Origin: Thysanoteuthis rhombus
Lineage: Eukaryota; Mollusca; Cephalopoda; Oegopsida; Thysanoteuthidae
Direction of reading: 5' to 3'
DNA length: 64,000 bases
Assembly (NCBI GenBank): GCA_963457665.1
Contig: OY735211.1
Span: 40,371,287 to 40,435,286 of the forward strand
Shown here: piece by piece, positions 52,103 through 60,589 of the stretch
Layout: each line of letters starts with the position of its first letter
Numbering within the stretch: position 1 is the first letter of the stretch
Made by a program: the position numbers and the translations under genes
The notes under the pieces: model-generated
What the model was told of the DNA's origin: nothing
Seen by the model: the letters and a program-made list of their open reading frames with translations, nothing else
Database searches by the model: none

Positions 52103-55100
52103 CAGAGAGAAGGCTGATAGATGCTTTACTTTGCCTAAGGTGTGACTTGGAACCGTGCAAAGCAAAAGCATACAAATCTTGAAGGTATTTCATATAACCA
52201 GTTCTTTTCTGTCTCATGTAGTGGCATTAATATAGATTAACAAGACTAGAATTCTTCATATGTTAGCAACATGAAATGATCTTGACTCAGTTCAGCTGAA
52301 TTAAATCTATTAGTGATATCACATAAAGCAGAAGAGAAAAAACAAATAGTTATATTGCACTTAAAAATTCTAATAAATTATAATAGTCTCTTTGTAAGAC
52401 AGGAAAACTGAGAAATTTTCTTATTGAGAAACGAAAATTGTTGATATTTGACCATTATCCAAAGTAACTGAAAGGGAAGTGTTTCACCTTGAATTAATAA
52501 GAGCCATAGTGAAGACAAAGAAAGGCAACTGCAAATAATGTCCCAATTTGCATCCTAATTTTTCCTACAGTACTAAAGTTAAAAGCTGCCCCATATTGAA
52601 CTTGGGGGTTTAAGAGAACAGATTTTGTGTTTTATTGCGACAAAAAAGATGAAACAATCTCAGAGAAAAAAGTTCAGTATATGAAATTTCGCCTTGTTAG
52701 TCATATTTCCTTAATCTCCACTGATATGGGTTGTATATAGACGTATTGTTAAAACAATGAATAATTTTCCCTCCCTCCAAATTAGAAATGATCTTTGGAC
52801 AATGCTGGATAAACTAATCAGACTTATATAAAAATTTATCAGTTGTCTTTTATATTTGCTGTTTACACCTTTGAAAATATATTGATATGAAGAGAAAAAA
52901 AAAAAGGTTTAATAAAATCATCCAGTTGCATTTATCATTCCGAAATAATCATTAAAGATATTCACCAATTTCAAAAGTTCTATGAAAGTCAGTTATGTGC
53001 CAGAAAAGTTAATCATTTACACAAATAATAAACGGAAATATTGAAATGGTGAGTCAGTTAGATATTGTGTTGTAACAATTATAGAGTCAACTTTCTTGAA
53101 GAAAAAAAAAAGAAAAAAATCGGATGTCTCAATGTTTGAACATACAGCCAAAAAAGAAAATGACAAGAATTAGAAAGAGAAGGAGTAGTGAAAACTGACA
53201 AGACCCGGACTGATATACTAAAATGAGTCATCAAACCAACTTTTTCATTTCAAATTATTTTTATAGCTCGTTTTAGTTTAACTTTCAGTAAAACATAGTT
53301 CATTCCTCTCATGTGACAACTTGAACTATCAACAATTTCAAATATACCATTGTTGATATTTTCCAGCATTGTCATTACCAAGAACATACATAAGTTTTCA
53401 GTTGTTTTTTCCCCTACTTATTTCTAGTACATTTCAGAATAATTCGTTCACATGACAAACCACACCCACTTGACTGTTTTCATGCCAAATTCAAGATACA
53501 CATTTTCTAACTGCAGGTCATAGTCTAGTATCTATGAAATCGGCAAACTGCAAAGAATAAGGACATTTTCCTCTTTACATAACCTAGTATTTCAAAGTGA
53601 ATTTGGGCCATCTCTACAAATGCAAGTTTCCAATTCAAACAGACAGCTTCAACAAAGGATTTTCTTCTCACAATACATTTTTCAACATTTTTTGCTTTTA
53701 TGAAAATGAACCAGATCACTTAACACCCCTTTCCCAGACTGGTTTAGGGTGAAAGATCTTCAAGTGATCCCTTTCATCATGATGAAAAGGATGAGTCCAA
53801 TTGCCTTGGACAAGTCGTATTGGAACAAGCAAAAGTCCAGAATCAAGGAGATGCATGACTAAGTGCAACTTTGAAGGAATACCTACTAGAATTTACGCGG
53901 CAGGATAAATTTGACAATTCAATTCATTTAATTATATGATTGAACAATATCTTTAGCTTTTATAAGTAAAATAAATCAATTACTATGTATTTTCTAGTTT
54001 CAACTTTCTATTAGGATGGTTTATAATTAAACATCCTCCCGCTTGGACTGTTTTTTGTGGGGATGGGGAGGGCAATTGACAAGATTTGGCGGTTGGGAGC
54101 TCAATAATATTTATATACACAATTTCCACACCAATGGCACTATTAATGCCTTTGCAAGGTCTCGGTTGGATTTTCAGTGCGAGAATAGAGGAAGAAAGTA
54201 GCAAATATCTAAGGAAATAAGGCTAAATGAATTCTCTCTCTCTCTCTTTCTGCCCAAAATATCAGCACAGCAAAATTAGTTTTGCAGGCTAGAACCACCC
54301 ACAGATTTCTTCTCTATTATGCTTAGAAAGGGGGGAAAAAAATTAATAAACCCGGCTGCAGCAAGTTATTTCAACACATCACAGGAGAAAAAAAAGTACA
54401 CAAGTAATGATAATATCAATATAAAATTGCAGTAAGTGTATGATGAGGCGATGGTGTGTTGGTAGTGGCAATGAGAAGGAAATCCAGATGAATAAGAATT
54501 TTTTTTTTTACTTATCTATCTACCGGTTCAGTAGCTGCTATGCATGGCCTTGGCACTAAAAAAACATAGGGAGGGCCTTTTTACTGCACTGATACCACAA
54601 CAACAATGGACAAGGAAAGCCGACGTTGACTTCAGACAAAATTCTGATTCATCAACATTTTAAACAGACAGAAAAAAAAGAAGGAAAAGGAAAAGAATAA
54701 TGACTAAGAACCATATGTGATAGTGTAAGACGATTCTTATGACCAAAAGAAACTTGGAGATTTTTTTATAGCTAAATCAAATTCTACAATGAGTATTTTA
54801 TTGAAGATTTATAGACACGTGCCTTAACAGCTGACACTGGCTATGGAGTAGAACGTGTGCATATCGAAACAATAATCATAAATAAATACAATGAATACAA
54901 TACACTGGTTATTCTTTTTAAAATCAACGTTATATCATCAAAATAATACAAACGGTTCATTATACATATATTATCACAGTAGGTGTAAGAGATCTTGCTA
55001 TGTGGTCTGTGGCGATCTACAGGAGGATTCACGTATAGAAAATTGGGGACACACCTATTAATGAAATTGAAGTCCTTTGGTGTTGGTGACTATCTGTTCC

Positions 55101-57862
55101 TCAGTTTCAGTTTATGTTATTGAAAGACAATTTAGAACGTTTCAAAATTTCGTTTTTTAAGGAGATCTTATCAAAGCTGAGCCGTGTCATGGTGAATAGA
55201 AATTAAAGATTCGTGCCCTTCAATGCATTTTTTTCATTTTACTATCAGTGGTTGGCACTTGTGCAGATTGTATCAGCCCAACTGACTGCACCCATTGTAG
55301 GTTGTTGGCTAATAATATCCCACAGCGACAGGAAATAAAAAATAAATAAAAATCATTTACTTTCAGTCTTTTTTACCATGACTCATAGCGTAAATAGACT
55401 AAATTGGAACACTTGACAACACAGAGATTTTCGATGTAAGTAAATATAAAAACAAAGGTGGATTGGTATTCAATAGAAGCAGAAGAGGGAACTGAAATGC
55501 TTCTAAGTGGCAAGTGCTATCAAAGAAACTAACTCAACATTAAACATCGAAAGAGTAGGTGTGTTCGGTCATGTGACAAACACTTTAGTCTTGACATCGT
55601 ACATAAGAAGCAGGAAAATAGCGATTTAAATAATTGTTTGTCTTGTATGTAAATTTCACGGCTTTCTTGATAATTAAGGACGACTACTACACGAAAAAAC
55701 AATGCTTCTTGAGTTAATTTCATTTTAAAAAACCATGATGTACCGCTACAAAGTAACAGACACTTTTTGTTATGCATTTATGCGTAAAAGTAGGGTATGG
55801 TTATGATTAATCGAATTCGTTAGATCCAATCATTTAATACATTGTTGTAATTTTATTGTAGCATTTATTATGAATATCAACGAGATTTAGTTTCACCTAC
55901 TAGAATTCGAATCGAAAGTTATCATAAAATCCTATCAGTCAGCGGTTACAAAGGCGATTCATTAGAGTTTTCAGGTCTACATTATTTGGGCAATTTCAAT
56001 TAGTAAATGCAAATGAACTGGCAGTTCATGCTTATAATCAGAGGTCAGATCTTATCAATTACCCTTCCAGTGGGAAACACATTTTTTTTCTAATCGTATT
56101 GTCGATACAGATATCAGATTATTCAAGAAAATTATTCAATAGCAAATAATTTTGAGATGCGTTTTACCTATCTCTCAGTAAAAGTTTCAACACTGGAAGA
56201 TAAAACTATGTCAGAAATTATCGAATGATTTTTGCTGCATTTACTTTTGTCGTATTTTTTTTTTCAAGGTTTAAAGATTTATTTTTATTGTGTTAAAAAT
56301 TATGTGACATTACAAAGGAGTGAAGACGACACGGGCAGATTTGAAAATACATCTTTTTTATTATTCTGTCGATGGGCGAGCTATTCTGAACATGGAAAAT
56401 TTAGACTTCAATACAAAAAATAGAAGGAAACTTATCCAGCCTTCATTCTGTAAATTCTACATTTTTTTGTTTGTAAATATTAAAAGGTAATCTGATTGAT
56501 CCTAAAGAGGGGCGTGAGAGTCTCAACTCCTGATGTGTGTAACGTCATCGGGTTATAATGTAAACACTTTTTGCAGTACATCTTGAACTTTTTTCCTCAA
56601 GCAGAAACATCTACAGCGTATTGCAAACATTTATCTATAAATAAAATCAGTGAAGACTCACAACAACATTGGGAGAAAAAATTAACAGCAACTTAGTCAC
56701 AAGTTTAGGGAAGTGTTTTTACCAACTTCACTGACAGCTTTCCGTTTCAGGTTTGTTAGTGAAATCAATCAAAAATAAGTTTTATTTATAGTTAGATTAT
56801 AAAATCTTAGGTTTTAACTCGTATCTATACTTTAAGGAATATAACAAAAATAAGGATTTTATTTTTGCTAATAGTGTTTTGGGGGAGTTGCGGACAACAC
56901 CTCCTATCGCTCGCTATTTTTATACATTGGGGTTATTATCATCATCAGAAATTACCCGATTCCTGCTACAAAATAAAATTATTCATTTATTTCTACTCAT
57001 TTATCAAATATGATTGAGCTATGGGGTAATTTGAATAGATAAAAAAAAAGAAAAAAAAGAAACAGTGAAGTCAATCCTTAGAGAAGCGTGACACTACAGA
57101 AATTAGTTGATGTAGGACTTTTTAAAGAAATGTTAGTACAACATTCAGGTTAAACTCTCTATATAAGAACTTTAGGCACAGAGTTAAATCTTAATAAATC
57201 AGAGCTTGGACAAGTGGCTTAAATAATAACACATGGGACTAAAAGCGAGCTGCCATCTTTAAAATTAAAATAACTCAGAAATAAAGTGGTACCGGATCTT
57301 TCGGACCATTTTTCAAATAAGTCACCACCCATTTTTTGTAGAAATAAATGGGAAAGATCTTCAACACTTCACGTGAATGAGTTAACAATAACATGTATGA
57401 AGAATTAACTTTTTATTATTCATTTTTCGACAAGATGAAATATTGTATATCATTATTGATAATATTTTAGCCATTATTTGCCGTCAATTTTACTTGCATT
57501 TATTTCATTTAGTTGTTTTCATTACAACTTGAGCCAGGCCGTCAATCTACGGTCGTGGGTACTTCAGATTGCCGACGACTACGAGTGATCAAAAAAAAAA
57601 TAAACTAAAAAAAACAAATAAACTCGAATAAAAATCAAGATGAAGGTAAATAGCAGTCAAGAAATGATGTACAAGGGATGTTGGTCTCTCTCTCTGCCCA
57701 GCTTACTCGAGGGAGGTTTTAAACTTCAATTGTTCCTTCAGACATTCCCTTTTTTACTCATCACTAATAATAATTTTTGTGAACTCACCCGTCCAAAGCG
57801 TTTTGAAACTTGTTCGATAGTGTCTCCTCAATGATACGATTGTTGATTTCCAGTAATATCAT
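11278..57862 (-). CDS. ARPC2: ARPC2, actin-related protein 2/3 complex subunit 2 (p34-Arc); complete, eleven coding exons
   Basis: Eleven exons on the minus strand (57862-57789, 30126-30092, 28539-28481, 23742-23689, 17589-17544, 16931-16745, 15318-15225, 14843-14717, 14086-13986, 11865-11765, 11308-11278) join without a frame break into 909 nt: 302 residues plus TGA. The length and order match animal ARPC2 (300 residues in human). Recognisable blocks are [15 protein letters not shown] at the start, [126 protein letters not shown] and [18 protein letters not shown]. In the Arp2/3 complex ARPC2 forms the structural core with ARPC4, contacts the mother actin filament and supports branched actin nucleation in the cytoplasm. 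All junctions are GT-AG. Intron 1 spans about 27.7 kb. Confidence 0.97.
11309..11764 (-). other. ARPC2: ARPC2 intron 10, nothing recognised
   Basis: 456-base AT-rich intron with a T-run acceptor and a G-run near 11597-11607. No gene or repeat is evident. Confidence 0.75.
11765..11865 (-). CDS. ARPC2: ARPC2 exon 10 (residues 260-293)
   Basis: CTCCTCTAG before the exon. It encodes [33 protein letters not shown] and the first two bases of Ser. The donor is GTAAGT at 11764. Reading through the donor gives ATG TCG TAA, so retention of the intron would end the protein at once. Confidence 0.93.
11866..13985 (-). other. ARPC2: ARPC2 intron 9, nothing recognised
   Basis: 2.1 kb of AT-rich sequence. 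I see no coding region and no repeat I can name. A short A/T-run cluster lies around 13060-13140. Confidence 0.7.
13986..14086 (-). CDS. ARPC2: ARPC2 exon 9 (residues 226-259)
   Basis: TTTGTAG before the exon and GTTAGT after. It encodes (V)[18 protein letters not shown] and [15 protein letters not shown], nearly identical to vertebrate ARPC2, including the start of the long C-terminal helix that packs against ARPC4. Confidence 0.96.
14087..14716 (-). other. ARPC2: ARPC2 intron 8, nothing recognised
   Basis: 630-base AT-rich intron. Short open frames overlapping its edges are read-through from exon 9. Confidence 0.7.
14717..14843 (-). CDS. ARPC2: ARPC2 exon 8 (residues 184-226)
   Basis: CTTTCAG before the exon and GTAAGT after. 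It encodes [19 protein letters not shown], then [15 protein letters not shown] and DNIGYITF. The RRKYQQAPQ part replaces the RRASHTAPQ of vertebrates; the flanks are conserved. Confidence 0.95.
14844..15224 (-). other. ARPC2: ARPC2 intron 7, containing a 14-bp inverted repeat
   Basis: Short intron (381 bases). ATATTTCTATTGATA at 15002-15016 pairs with TATCAATAGAAATA at 15065-15078, with a 48-base loop. No gene. Confidence 0.7.
15225..15318 (-). CDS. ARPC2: ARPC2 exon 7 (residues 152-183)
   Basis: CTTTGCAG before the exon and GTACAA after. It encodes [18 protein letters not shown] and then [14 protein letters not shown]. The exon completes a Met codon split as AT|G and ends in phase 0. Confidence 0.96.
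15319..16744 (-). other. ARPC2: ARPC2 intron 6, nothing recognised
   Basis: 1.4 kb, AT-rich, without coding potential or recognisable repeats. Confidence 0.7.
16745..16931 (-). CDS. ARPC2: ARPC2 exon 6 (187 nt; residues 90-152)
   Basis: Largest ARPC2 exon. It encodes [14 protein letters not shown], then the conserved [16 protein letters not shown], then [21 protein letters not shown] precedes it and the donor GTAAGT starts at 16744. The segment joins the two alpha/beta domains of the p34 fold. Confidence 0.96.
16932..17543 (-). other. ARPC2: ARPC2 intron 5, nothing recognised
   Basis: 612-base AT-rich intron. The open frame running into it from exon 6 is read-through. Confidence 0.7.
17544..17589 (-). 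CDS. ARPC2: ARPC2 exon 5 (residues 75-90)
   Basis: CTTTACAG before the exon and GTGAGT after. It encodes [15 protein letters not shown](G), aligned with LLKRVYGSFLVNPES(G) of vertebrates. This is one of the more divergent parts of the protein. Confidence 0.92.
19755..19825 (+). repeat. tRNA-derived SINE-like relic
   Basis: A-box-like TAGCATAATGG at 19762-19772 and B-box GGTTCAAATCC at 19795-19805 match RNA polymerase III promoter consensus. Stem pairing is poor and the A-B spacing is short, so this is a decayed or truncated SINE head, not a functional tRNA. The A37 run 110 bases downstream could be its tail. Confidence 0.5.
19935..19971 (+). repeat. Uninterrupted A37 homopolymer
   Basis: 37 consecutive A. 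Such length suggests a recent poly(A) tail of a retrotransposed element or slippage (or assembly uncertainty). Confidence 0.9.
23165..23390 (+). repeat. Dispersed repeat family 3, copy at 23.2 kb
   Basis: More GC-rich than its surroundings. The end (GGCCCTATGCTCCACAATGA, then ATCTACAGGAATAAAC) resembles 62696-62740 (GACCCTATGCTCAACAAAGA, then GTCTCTAAGAATAGAC). Probably the tail of a LINE or a SINE; no ORF survives. Confidence 0.45.
23689..23742 (-). CDS. ARPC2: ARPC2 exon 4 (54 nt; residues 57-74)
   Basis: CTTTTGCAG before the exon and GTAAGT after. It encodes [18 protein letters not shown], phase 0 at both ends, so skipping it would keep frame. [12 protein letters not shown] is identical to the vertebrate sequence as I recall it. 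Confidence 0.95.
23743..28480 (-). other. ARPC2: ARPC2 intron 3, mostly featureless with a (TA)n tract
   Basis: 4.7 kb. A (TA)n microsatellite follows an A-run at 24187-24220, and an A-run lies at about 24657-24679. I see no gene. Confidence 0.7.
24187..24220 (+). repeat. (TA)n microsatellite
   Basis: About 17 TA units directly after an A-run. Confidence 0.95.
28481..28539 (-). CDS. ARPC2: ARPC2 exon 3 (residues 37-56)
   Basis: T-rich tract and CAG before the exon, GTAAGT after. It encodes [32 protein letters not shown] is near-invariant in animal ARPC2. The exon ends in phase 0. Confidence 0.95.
28540..30091 (-). other. ARPC2: ARPC2 intron 2
   Basis: 1.55 kb. A more GC-rich block at 28700-28880 without coding support looks like an unclassified repeat, and a tRNA-like B-box (minus strand GGTTTAAATCC, 29578-29568) marks a probable SINE relic. 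No gene. Confidence 0.65.
29545..29600 (-). repeat. tRNA-derived SINE-like relic (B-box only)
   Basis: Minus strand GGTTTAAATCC (29578-29568) is one or two changes from the B-box consensus and is followed by TGGTTGCTGCC, resembling the T-stem/acceptor side of the tRNA-like element at 31.0 kb. Confidence 0.35.
30092..30126 (-). CDS. ARPC2: ARPC2 exon 2 (35 nt; residues 25-37)
   Basis: TTTTCCAG precedes the exon and GTAAGC follows. It encodes (G)[11 protein letters not shown](D), matching the position of the NKPEAVEVTFAD segment in vertebrate ARPC2. Phases 2 in and 1 out fit both neighbours. Skipping it would remove 35 nt and shift the frame. Confidence 0.93.
30293..30350 (+). repeat. (TA)n microsatellite
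   Basis: About 29 TA units with one C interruption near 30330. An A-run lies 35 bases upstream. Confidence 0.95.
30390..30965 (+). repeat. Degenerate tandem repeat (about 120-150 bp units) with AGGTCA hexamers
   Basis: About four diverged units share the order: GTTGACCTTGG, TCATTTGAGGTCATTTCTAG, CCATTTTTCAAGTT, GGCCACAATTTTGCAC and (in two units) GGGTACAT. Eight AGGTCA or TGACCT hexamers occur at 30396, 30481, 30569, 30595, 30686, 30707, 30726 and 30834. No open frame runs through it. Confidence 0.7.
31019..31099 (-). repeat. tRNA-like element / SINE head with a complete acceptor stem
   Basis: Minus strand starts GGCTGTT and ends AGCAGCC, giving a full 7-bp acceptor stem (one G-T). A-box TAGCTCAATGG (31092-31082) and B-box GGTTCGATTCC (31039-31029) match the consensus, with a T-stem of 4 of 5 pairs. 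The centre is about 9 nt too long and I cannot fold a normal anticodon arm, so it is a tRNA pseudogene or SINE head rather than a working tRNA. Confidence 0.6.
31590..31641 (+). repeat. (TA)n microsatellite
   Basis: About 26 TA units. Confidence 0.95.
32681..32707 (+). repeat. Long A homopolymer
   Basis: About 27 consecutive A, directly after a T/A-rich block. Confidence 0.85.
33485..34146. repeat. Pair of 43-bp direct repeats 619 bp apart
   Basis: 33485-33527 and 34104-34146 match at 39 of 43 positions (start TTCCATTATCCAAGAC). The class is unknown; they could be fragments of one dispersed repeat. Confidence 0.7.
36335..36412 (-). repeat. tRNA-derived SINE-like relic
   Basis: Minus strand contains CATAGCTCAGATGATAC, close to the D-arm/A-box of tRNA-derived SINEs, followed at about 50 bases by a decayed B-box region (GAGCATGTGACTTGACC). 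Confidence 0.4.
38930..39005 (+). repeat. tRNA-derived SINE-like relic
   Basis: CTAGGCTACCTGGTAATGAG resembles an A-box/D-arm, and TGGGAATTGAATTAC about 45 bases later resembles a decayed B-box. The block is clearly less AT-rich than its flanks. Confidence 0.4.
41060..41590 (-). pseudogene. Decayed LINE reverse-transcriptase 3' region, antisense copy
   Basis: On the minus strand one reads, across frameshifts, [12 protein letters not shown], then a block equivalent to P-I-V-T-Y-G-A-E, then S-N-G-N-G-L-V-M or, in the shifted frame, Q-W-A-G-H-V-A-R. The end (41145-41220) matches 3266-3345. Same family as the fragments near 2.2 and 3.3 kb. It lies sense with respect to ARPC2 inside intron 1. Not functional. 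Confidence 0.7.
46900..46923 (+). repeat. Long A homopolymer
   Basis: More than 20 consecutive A, followed by AGAAATGG. Confidence 0.85.
48150..48990 (+). pseudogene. Dead Tc1-like transposase
   Basis: Translating the + strand over stops and frameshifts gives [19 protein letters not shown] (the N-terminal helix-turn-helix block), then [16 protein letters not shown] (the GGGS-type block), then [17 protein letters not shown] near 48800-48850 (the region before the last catalytic acid). The order and spacing fit a Tc1 transposase of about 340 residues. Numerous stops exclude activity. Terminal inverted repeats were not found by eye. Confidence 0.8.
49935..50290 (-). repeat. Dispersed repeat family 2, partly duplicated copy
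   Basis: Minus strand carries TCCAGCACTCCTGG and CATCTAGATTCTCCAGAATC as in the copy at 5.5 kb. Two related units (about 49988-50120 and 50132-50262) share ATCAGAATAAG-ACCCC, CCAATTTTCAAGT and GGTACAGCCA, suggesting a local tandem duplication. The 3' edge has AAACAAACAAA. Confidence 0.6.
50614..50692 (+). repeat. tRNA-derived SINE-like relic
   Basis: GTGGTTAAGTGTTTCTAGTT followed by GGTGAGTTCAATTTCTGG; the latter is a decayed B-box. The resemblance is to a tRNA-like head with the A-box partly lost. Confidence 0.35.
51880..52030 (-). repeat. GC-richer unclassified repeat next to (TA)n
   Basis: This block is much less AT-rich than the intron. Open frames on the minus strand run through it into the neighbouring (TA)n but match no family I know. 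The association with a long TA tail suggests a transposable-element fragment. Confidence 0.4.
52033..52096 (+). repeat. (TA)n microsatellite, longest in the window
   Basis: About 32 TA units. The minus-strand open frames that read Tyr-Ile repeats here are artefacts of this tract. Confidence 0.95.
57789..57862 (-). CDS. ARPC2: ARPC2 exon 1 (start codon; residues 1-25)
   Basis: The ATG is at 57862-57860. The exon encodes [15 protein letters not shown] then SNKFQNALD and leaves GG before the donor GTGAGT (57788). The start is fixed by identity of the first residues with other animal ARPC2 proteins (M-I-L-L-E-x-N-N-R). Confidence 0.96.
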
Positions 57863-58055
57863 CTCGGCGCCCGTTTATGTCGAAAGCCGAGTTTAGATGT
57901 GTTTTAGATAGATAGTTGCGAGAGTAAATAGATTTATAAAGGGAGGGGACACCAAAAAAACGATTAAAGGGGGTTCGAACCGAGGAAGAAGAGGAACCAA
58001 CCAGCGGTGAGTGGCTCAGACTGAGAAATGAACACCAGCACAACACCGGAAGTCA
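57863..58055 (-). other. ARPC2: Probable ARPC2 5' UTR
   Basis: Extends from the ATG to the promoter motifs. It is GC-richer than the introns and contains a pyrimidine-rich stretch on the transcript strand (CCTCTTCTTCCTC, about 57994-57982). The exact start site is unknown, and a further 5' non-coding exon cannot be ruled out. Confidence 0.5.
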
Positions 58056-58160
58056 ATGGCGCCGCCTATGACGTCATATCCGTTTATATTTTGTACCGAG
58101 AGGCAAGTAAAAAAATTGAAGTAGGGAGAGTGGGGGAGATCAGACGCTTCTCATTGGCTA
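58040..58160 (-). promoter_or_regulatory. ARPC2: Probable ARPC2 core promoter: CRE, ETS-like, CCAAT and TATA-like motifs
   Basis: Within about 300 bases upstream of the ATG lie ACTTCCGGT (ETS/GABP type, 58053-58045), a perfect CRE palindrome TGACGTCA (58069-58076), TATAAA (58088-58083) and CCAAT (58157-58153), with GGCGGCGCCATT between ETS and CRE. CpGs are clustered here and rare elsewhere. This cluster is typical of housekeeping promoters and fits an Arp2/3 subunit. Which motif sets the start site is not decidable from sequence. Confidence 0.65.
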
Positions 58161-59324
58161 GATCTTATCACGTGATTTATTTTGATTAAAACGTTAATAA
58201 ATTGTTTAAAAGCAAAATTACTCTATAGCTGTTGCATTTTTTTTTCATTTTATGCTGATTTTTGAATGCAATAAATTCCAAGTTGGCTCAGAAATATTCT
58301 TTTTTAACCACTGATTCATTATTACAGTGTACATTCATCAATATAAATACTATCACCTAATTTAAAACACAATATCAAAAATCCAGCTACACCTGACTGC
58401 ACCATGTACAGAGTTCGAAATTTAATTTTTTTTCCAAATTCCACTCATTCATATGGTGGCCAGAAATAACCCATTGGTAGATAGTGACCATCACAGAAGA
58501 TAAGAATACGTTCACTAAAATAAGGGAAAAGTAGTCCAAAGGGAAGTTTCAAGGCTTTAATGAATGTGCAATCCTGCACATTTAAAAAAAAAATCTTTTT
58601 CAACATTCATTACTACTGAGAGTCATTCATATTTCTTTTCAATTGCAAAGAAAATGATTTTTAAAATTTTTTGTTTTCTACACTATCTGCCCACTGGGTT
58701 GCTGGTTATATTTGATGAATAAGATTAATTCATTAATTTTGAAAAAATTATTCAACTTTCTTCTCATTAATCAGGTAAGCTTGCTAAAAGTCTTAATTTG
58801 TAATGAATGATATTTTTTATACTATTATCAACTATATGAGATATGCTAATATTCATCATCATATGCATAGTATCGCCTCATGATGGATCTGAAAGTAGTT
58901 TCCAAATTGAAAAATCAATTTATAAAACATATCAGTCTACCTATAATTCTGAACGTCATTCAGCGTAAGTTTCCAGTCTTACTGGGCAAAGTGCCTTTGG
59001 CAATACTTTAAATTTGCACAAGGATTTCATTTGAATTTTTAAACCAGATAAATCATTCAAATTCACCCAAATAAACGGGCAATATATTTTCATTTGCAGA
59101 AGTAAAAGTCGATGCTTGCTGGGGATAACATTTGTACTAATCAGCAAAGTAATGAAACTTGCTTGGACTACTCTTCCCTTCCAAAGTAATGCATATTTTA
59201 TGTTTCTATTTACACACTCTCTCGGGATTTTAATTGATATATTGTCAAATTCCAATCAAAATGATAACAACAATAACAATCCTCATTAAATTTAGAGAAG
59301 TGAAAATTAACATTCCCTTTCCAT

Positions 59325-59395
59325 GATTTGGAATCACTACTAAGCAAGTGGTAGCTGGCTCTCTTACCAACTGAGCCAAACTGACTAGTCTTACT
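59325..59395 (-). repeat. tRNA-derived SINE-like relic
   Basis: Minus strand TGGCTCAGTTGG (59378-59367) is an exact A-box, within a good D-arm (GCTC pairing GAGC), followed about 40 bases later by a decayed B-box (GTGATTCCAAATC). The anticodon side does not fold convincingly. Confidence 0.5.
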
Positions 59396-60589
59396 TATCT
59401 ACAAAATTCATCTTACACATATGCAAGGGCTTATTTAATTCTAATTAGAAAAATACATTCATGCGAAAAAATAATATATTTTCATAATTTTTTATTTATT
59501 ATATATACAATACAAAAGTTGCAGTAATCATCTTCTGTCAAAATAGAAGTAAAAGCAGGAGCAGCCAGGCTTGTTCCTATCATTTTTTTCCTTTCATGAT
59601 ACGGGTCTACATGACTGATACACATTTTTAATGGAGGTATGGAAGATTACTCTATATGAGCTTAGATTTTCATCAGCTGTGGTTTTTCCCCGAGAGCTTT
59701 ACAATTTCTTACCTTGTTGCAAATTTAGGCACCAGGTTCTCTTTCAAATATGTTCCATTGATTGTAATTGATGAAGAATTCCTTGCAATGCAACTTTCTC
59801 ATAATCTCTCACTGCTCTCCAGAGTTTTTTTTTACACAAACTCTTATTCACATAAAAATGTATAATGGATGATTTTTTTTCAAGGCAGTCACTAATTTAT
59901 AGTAGAGTAGGCAAGTGTATATATATATATATATCCCTTGATTAACACAATTTTGTTCAATGTGAGTTTTAATCAACATGGTCAAATTAATTGCAACCAT
60001 CACTTTATACATAATTTTGATTGATATATAATTTTGATTGATTTCGAAATGAGGAAACTTTAAATCTAGAGCAGGAATGAAAAATGTTAAAATAACAGAA
60101 GTAACAAGTGCTGACGAAGATGCTGCATATTTCCTGTTGGACTTCAGAAAATAAATCGAGAAAATGATTACGACTATTGCCAAATTTTCAATGTGGCTGG
60201 ACTCGTTGTGGGGGTATTTATGTTATACTAATGAATCTGCATATCTTCGTCTCAAAATATTTATATTTCATATTGTGAAAAGAAACTAACTTGAACTTAC
60301 TTAAACATATGTTGATCTAAAGTTAATTTTATGTTATTTTTATTTTGGTCTTTTTTACCGACGTACATTGTTGTCTTCAATTATTCATTGACCATTTTAT
60401 AGTATAAAAAAAAGGATAAAAAATAAGTCCCGATAGTCACTCAGTAGATTCCATCACCTGACCAATAACTTTTGGCAGCTTACCGGGTTTAGGGTGATCA
60501 ATTGAAAAATTGAAAAAAGAGGTGATTACTGAATATGTTACTTCTTTCATCTTTTTTCATCTGTGATCATTAAAAATGTCCAGATTTTT

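Larger units (their letters stand above)
30127..57788 (-). other. ARPC2: ARPC2 intron 1 (about 27.7 kb), repeat-rich, no nested gene supported
   Basis: Separates exon 1 from the rest of the gene. It contains three long (TA)n tracts (30293, 31590, 52033), an AGGTCA-rich tandem repeat (30.39-30.96 kb), tRNA-like SINE copies (31.0, 36.3, 38.9, 50.6 kb), an antisense LINE fragment (41.06-41.59 kb), a dead Tc1-like transposase (48.15-48.99 kb) and dispersed repeat family 2 (49.9-50.3 kb). Remaining stretches (for example 31.7-33.4, 34.2-35.9, 39-40.9, 44-48.1, 52.1-57.6 kb) are AT-rich with nothing I can name. Confidence 0.75.

Noticed and set aside
51777-52217. 146- and 103-codon minus-strand frames with Tyr-Ile repeats
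   Set aside because: They arise from the (TA)n tract at 52033-52096; neighbouring sequence looks like a repeat.
57960-57976. GGTTCGAAC in the ARPC2 5' UTR as a tRNA B-box
   Set aside because: No A-box or stem pairing around it; likely chance in a GC-richer region.
58956-59255. 99-codon minus-strand frame upstream of ARPC2
   Set aside because: No recognisable domain, no promoter or splice context, and AT-rich random-like composition.
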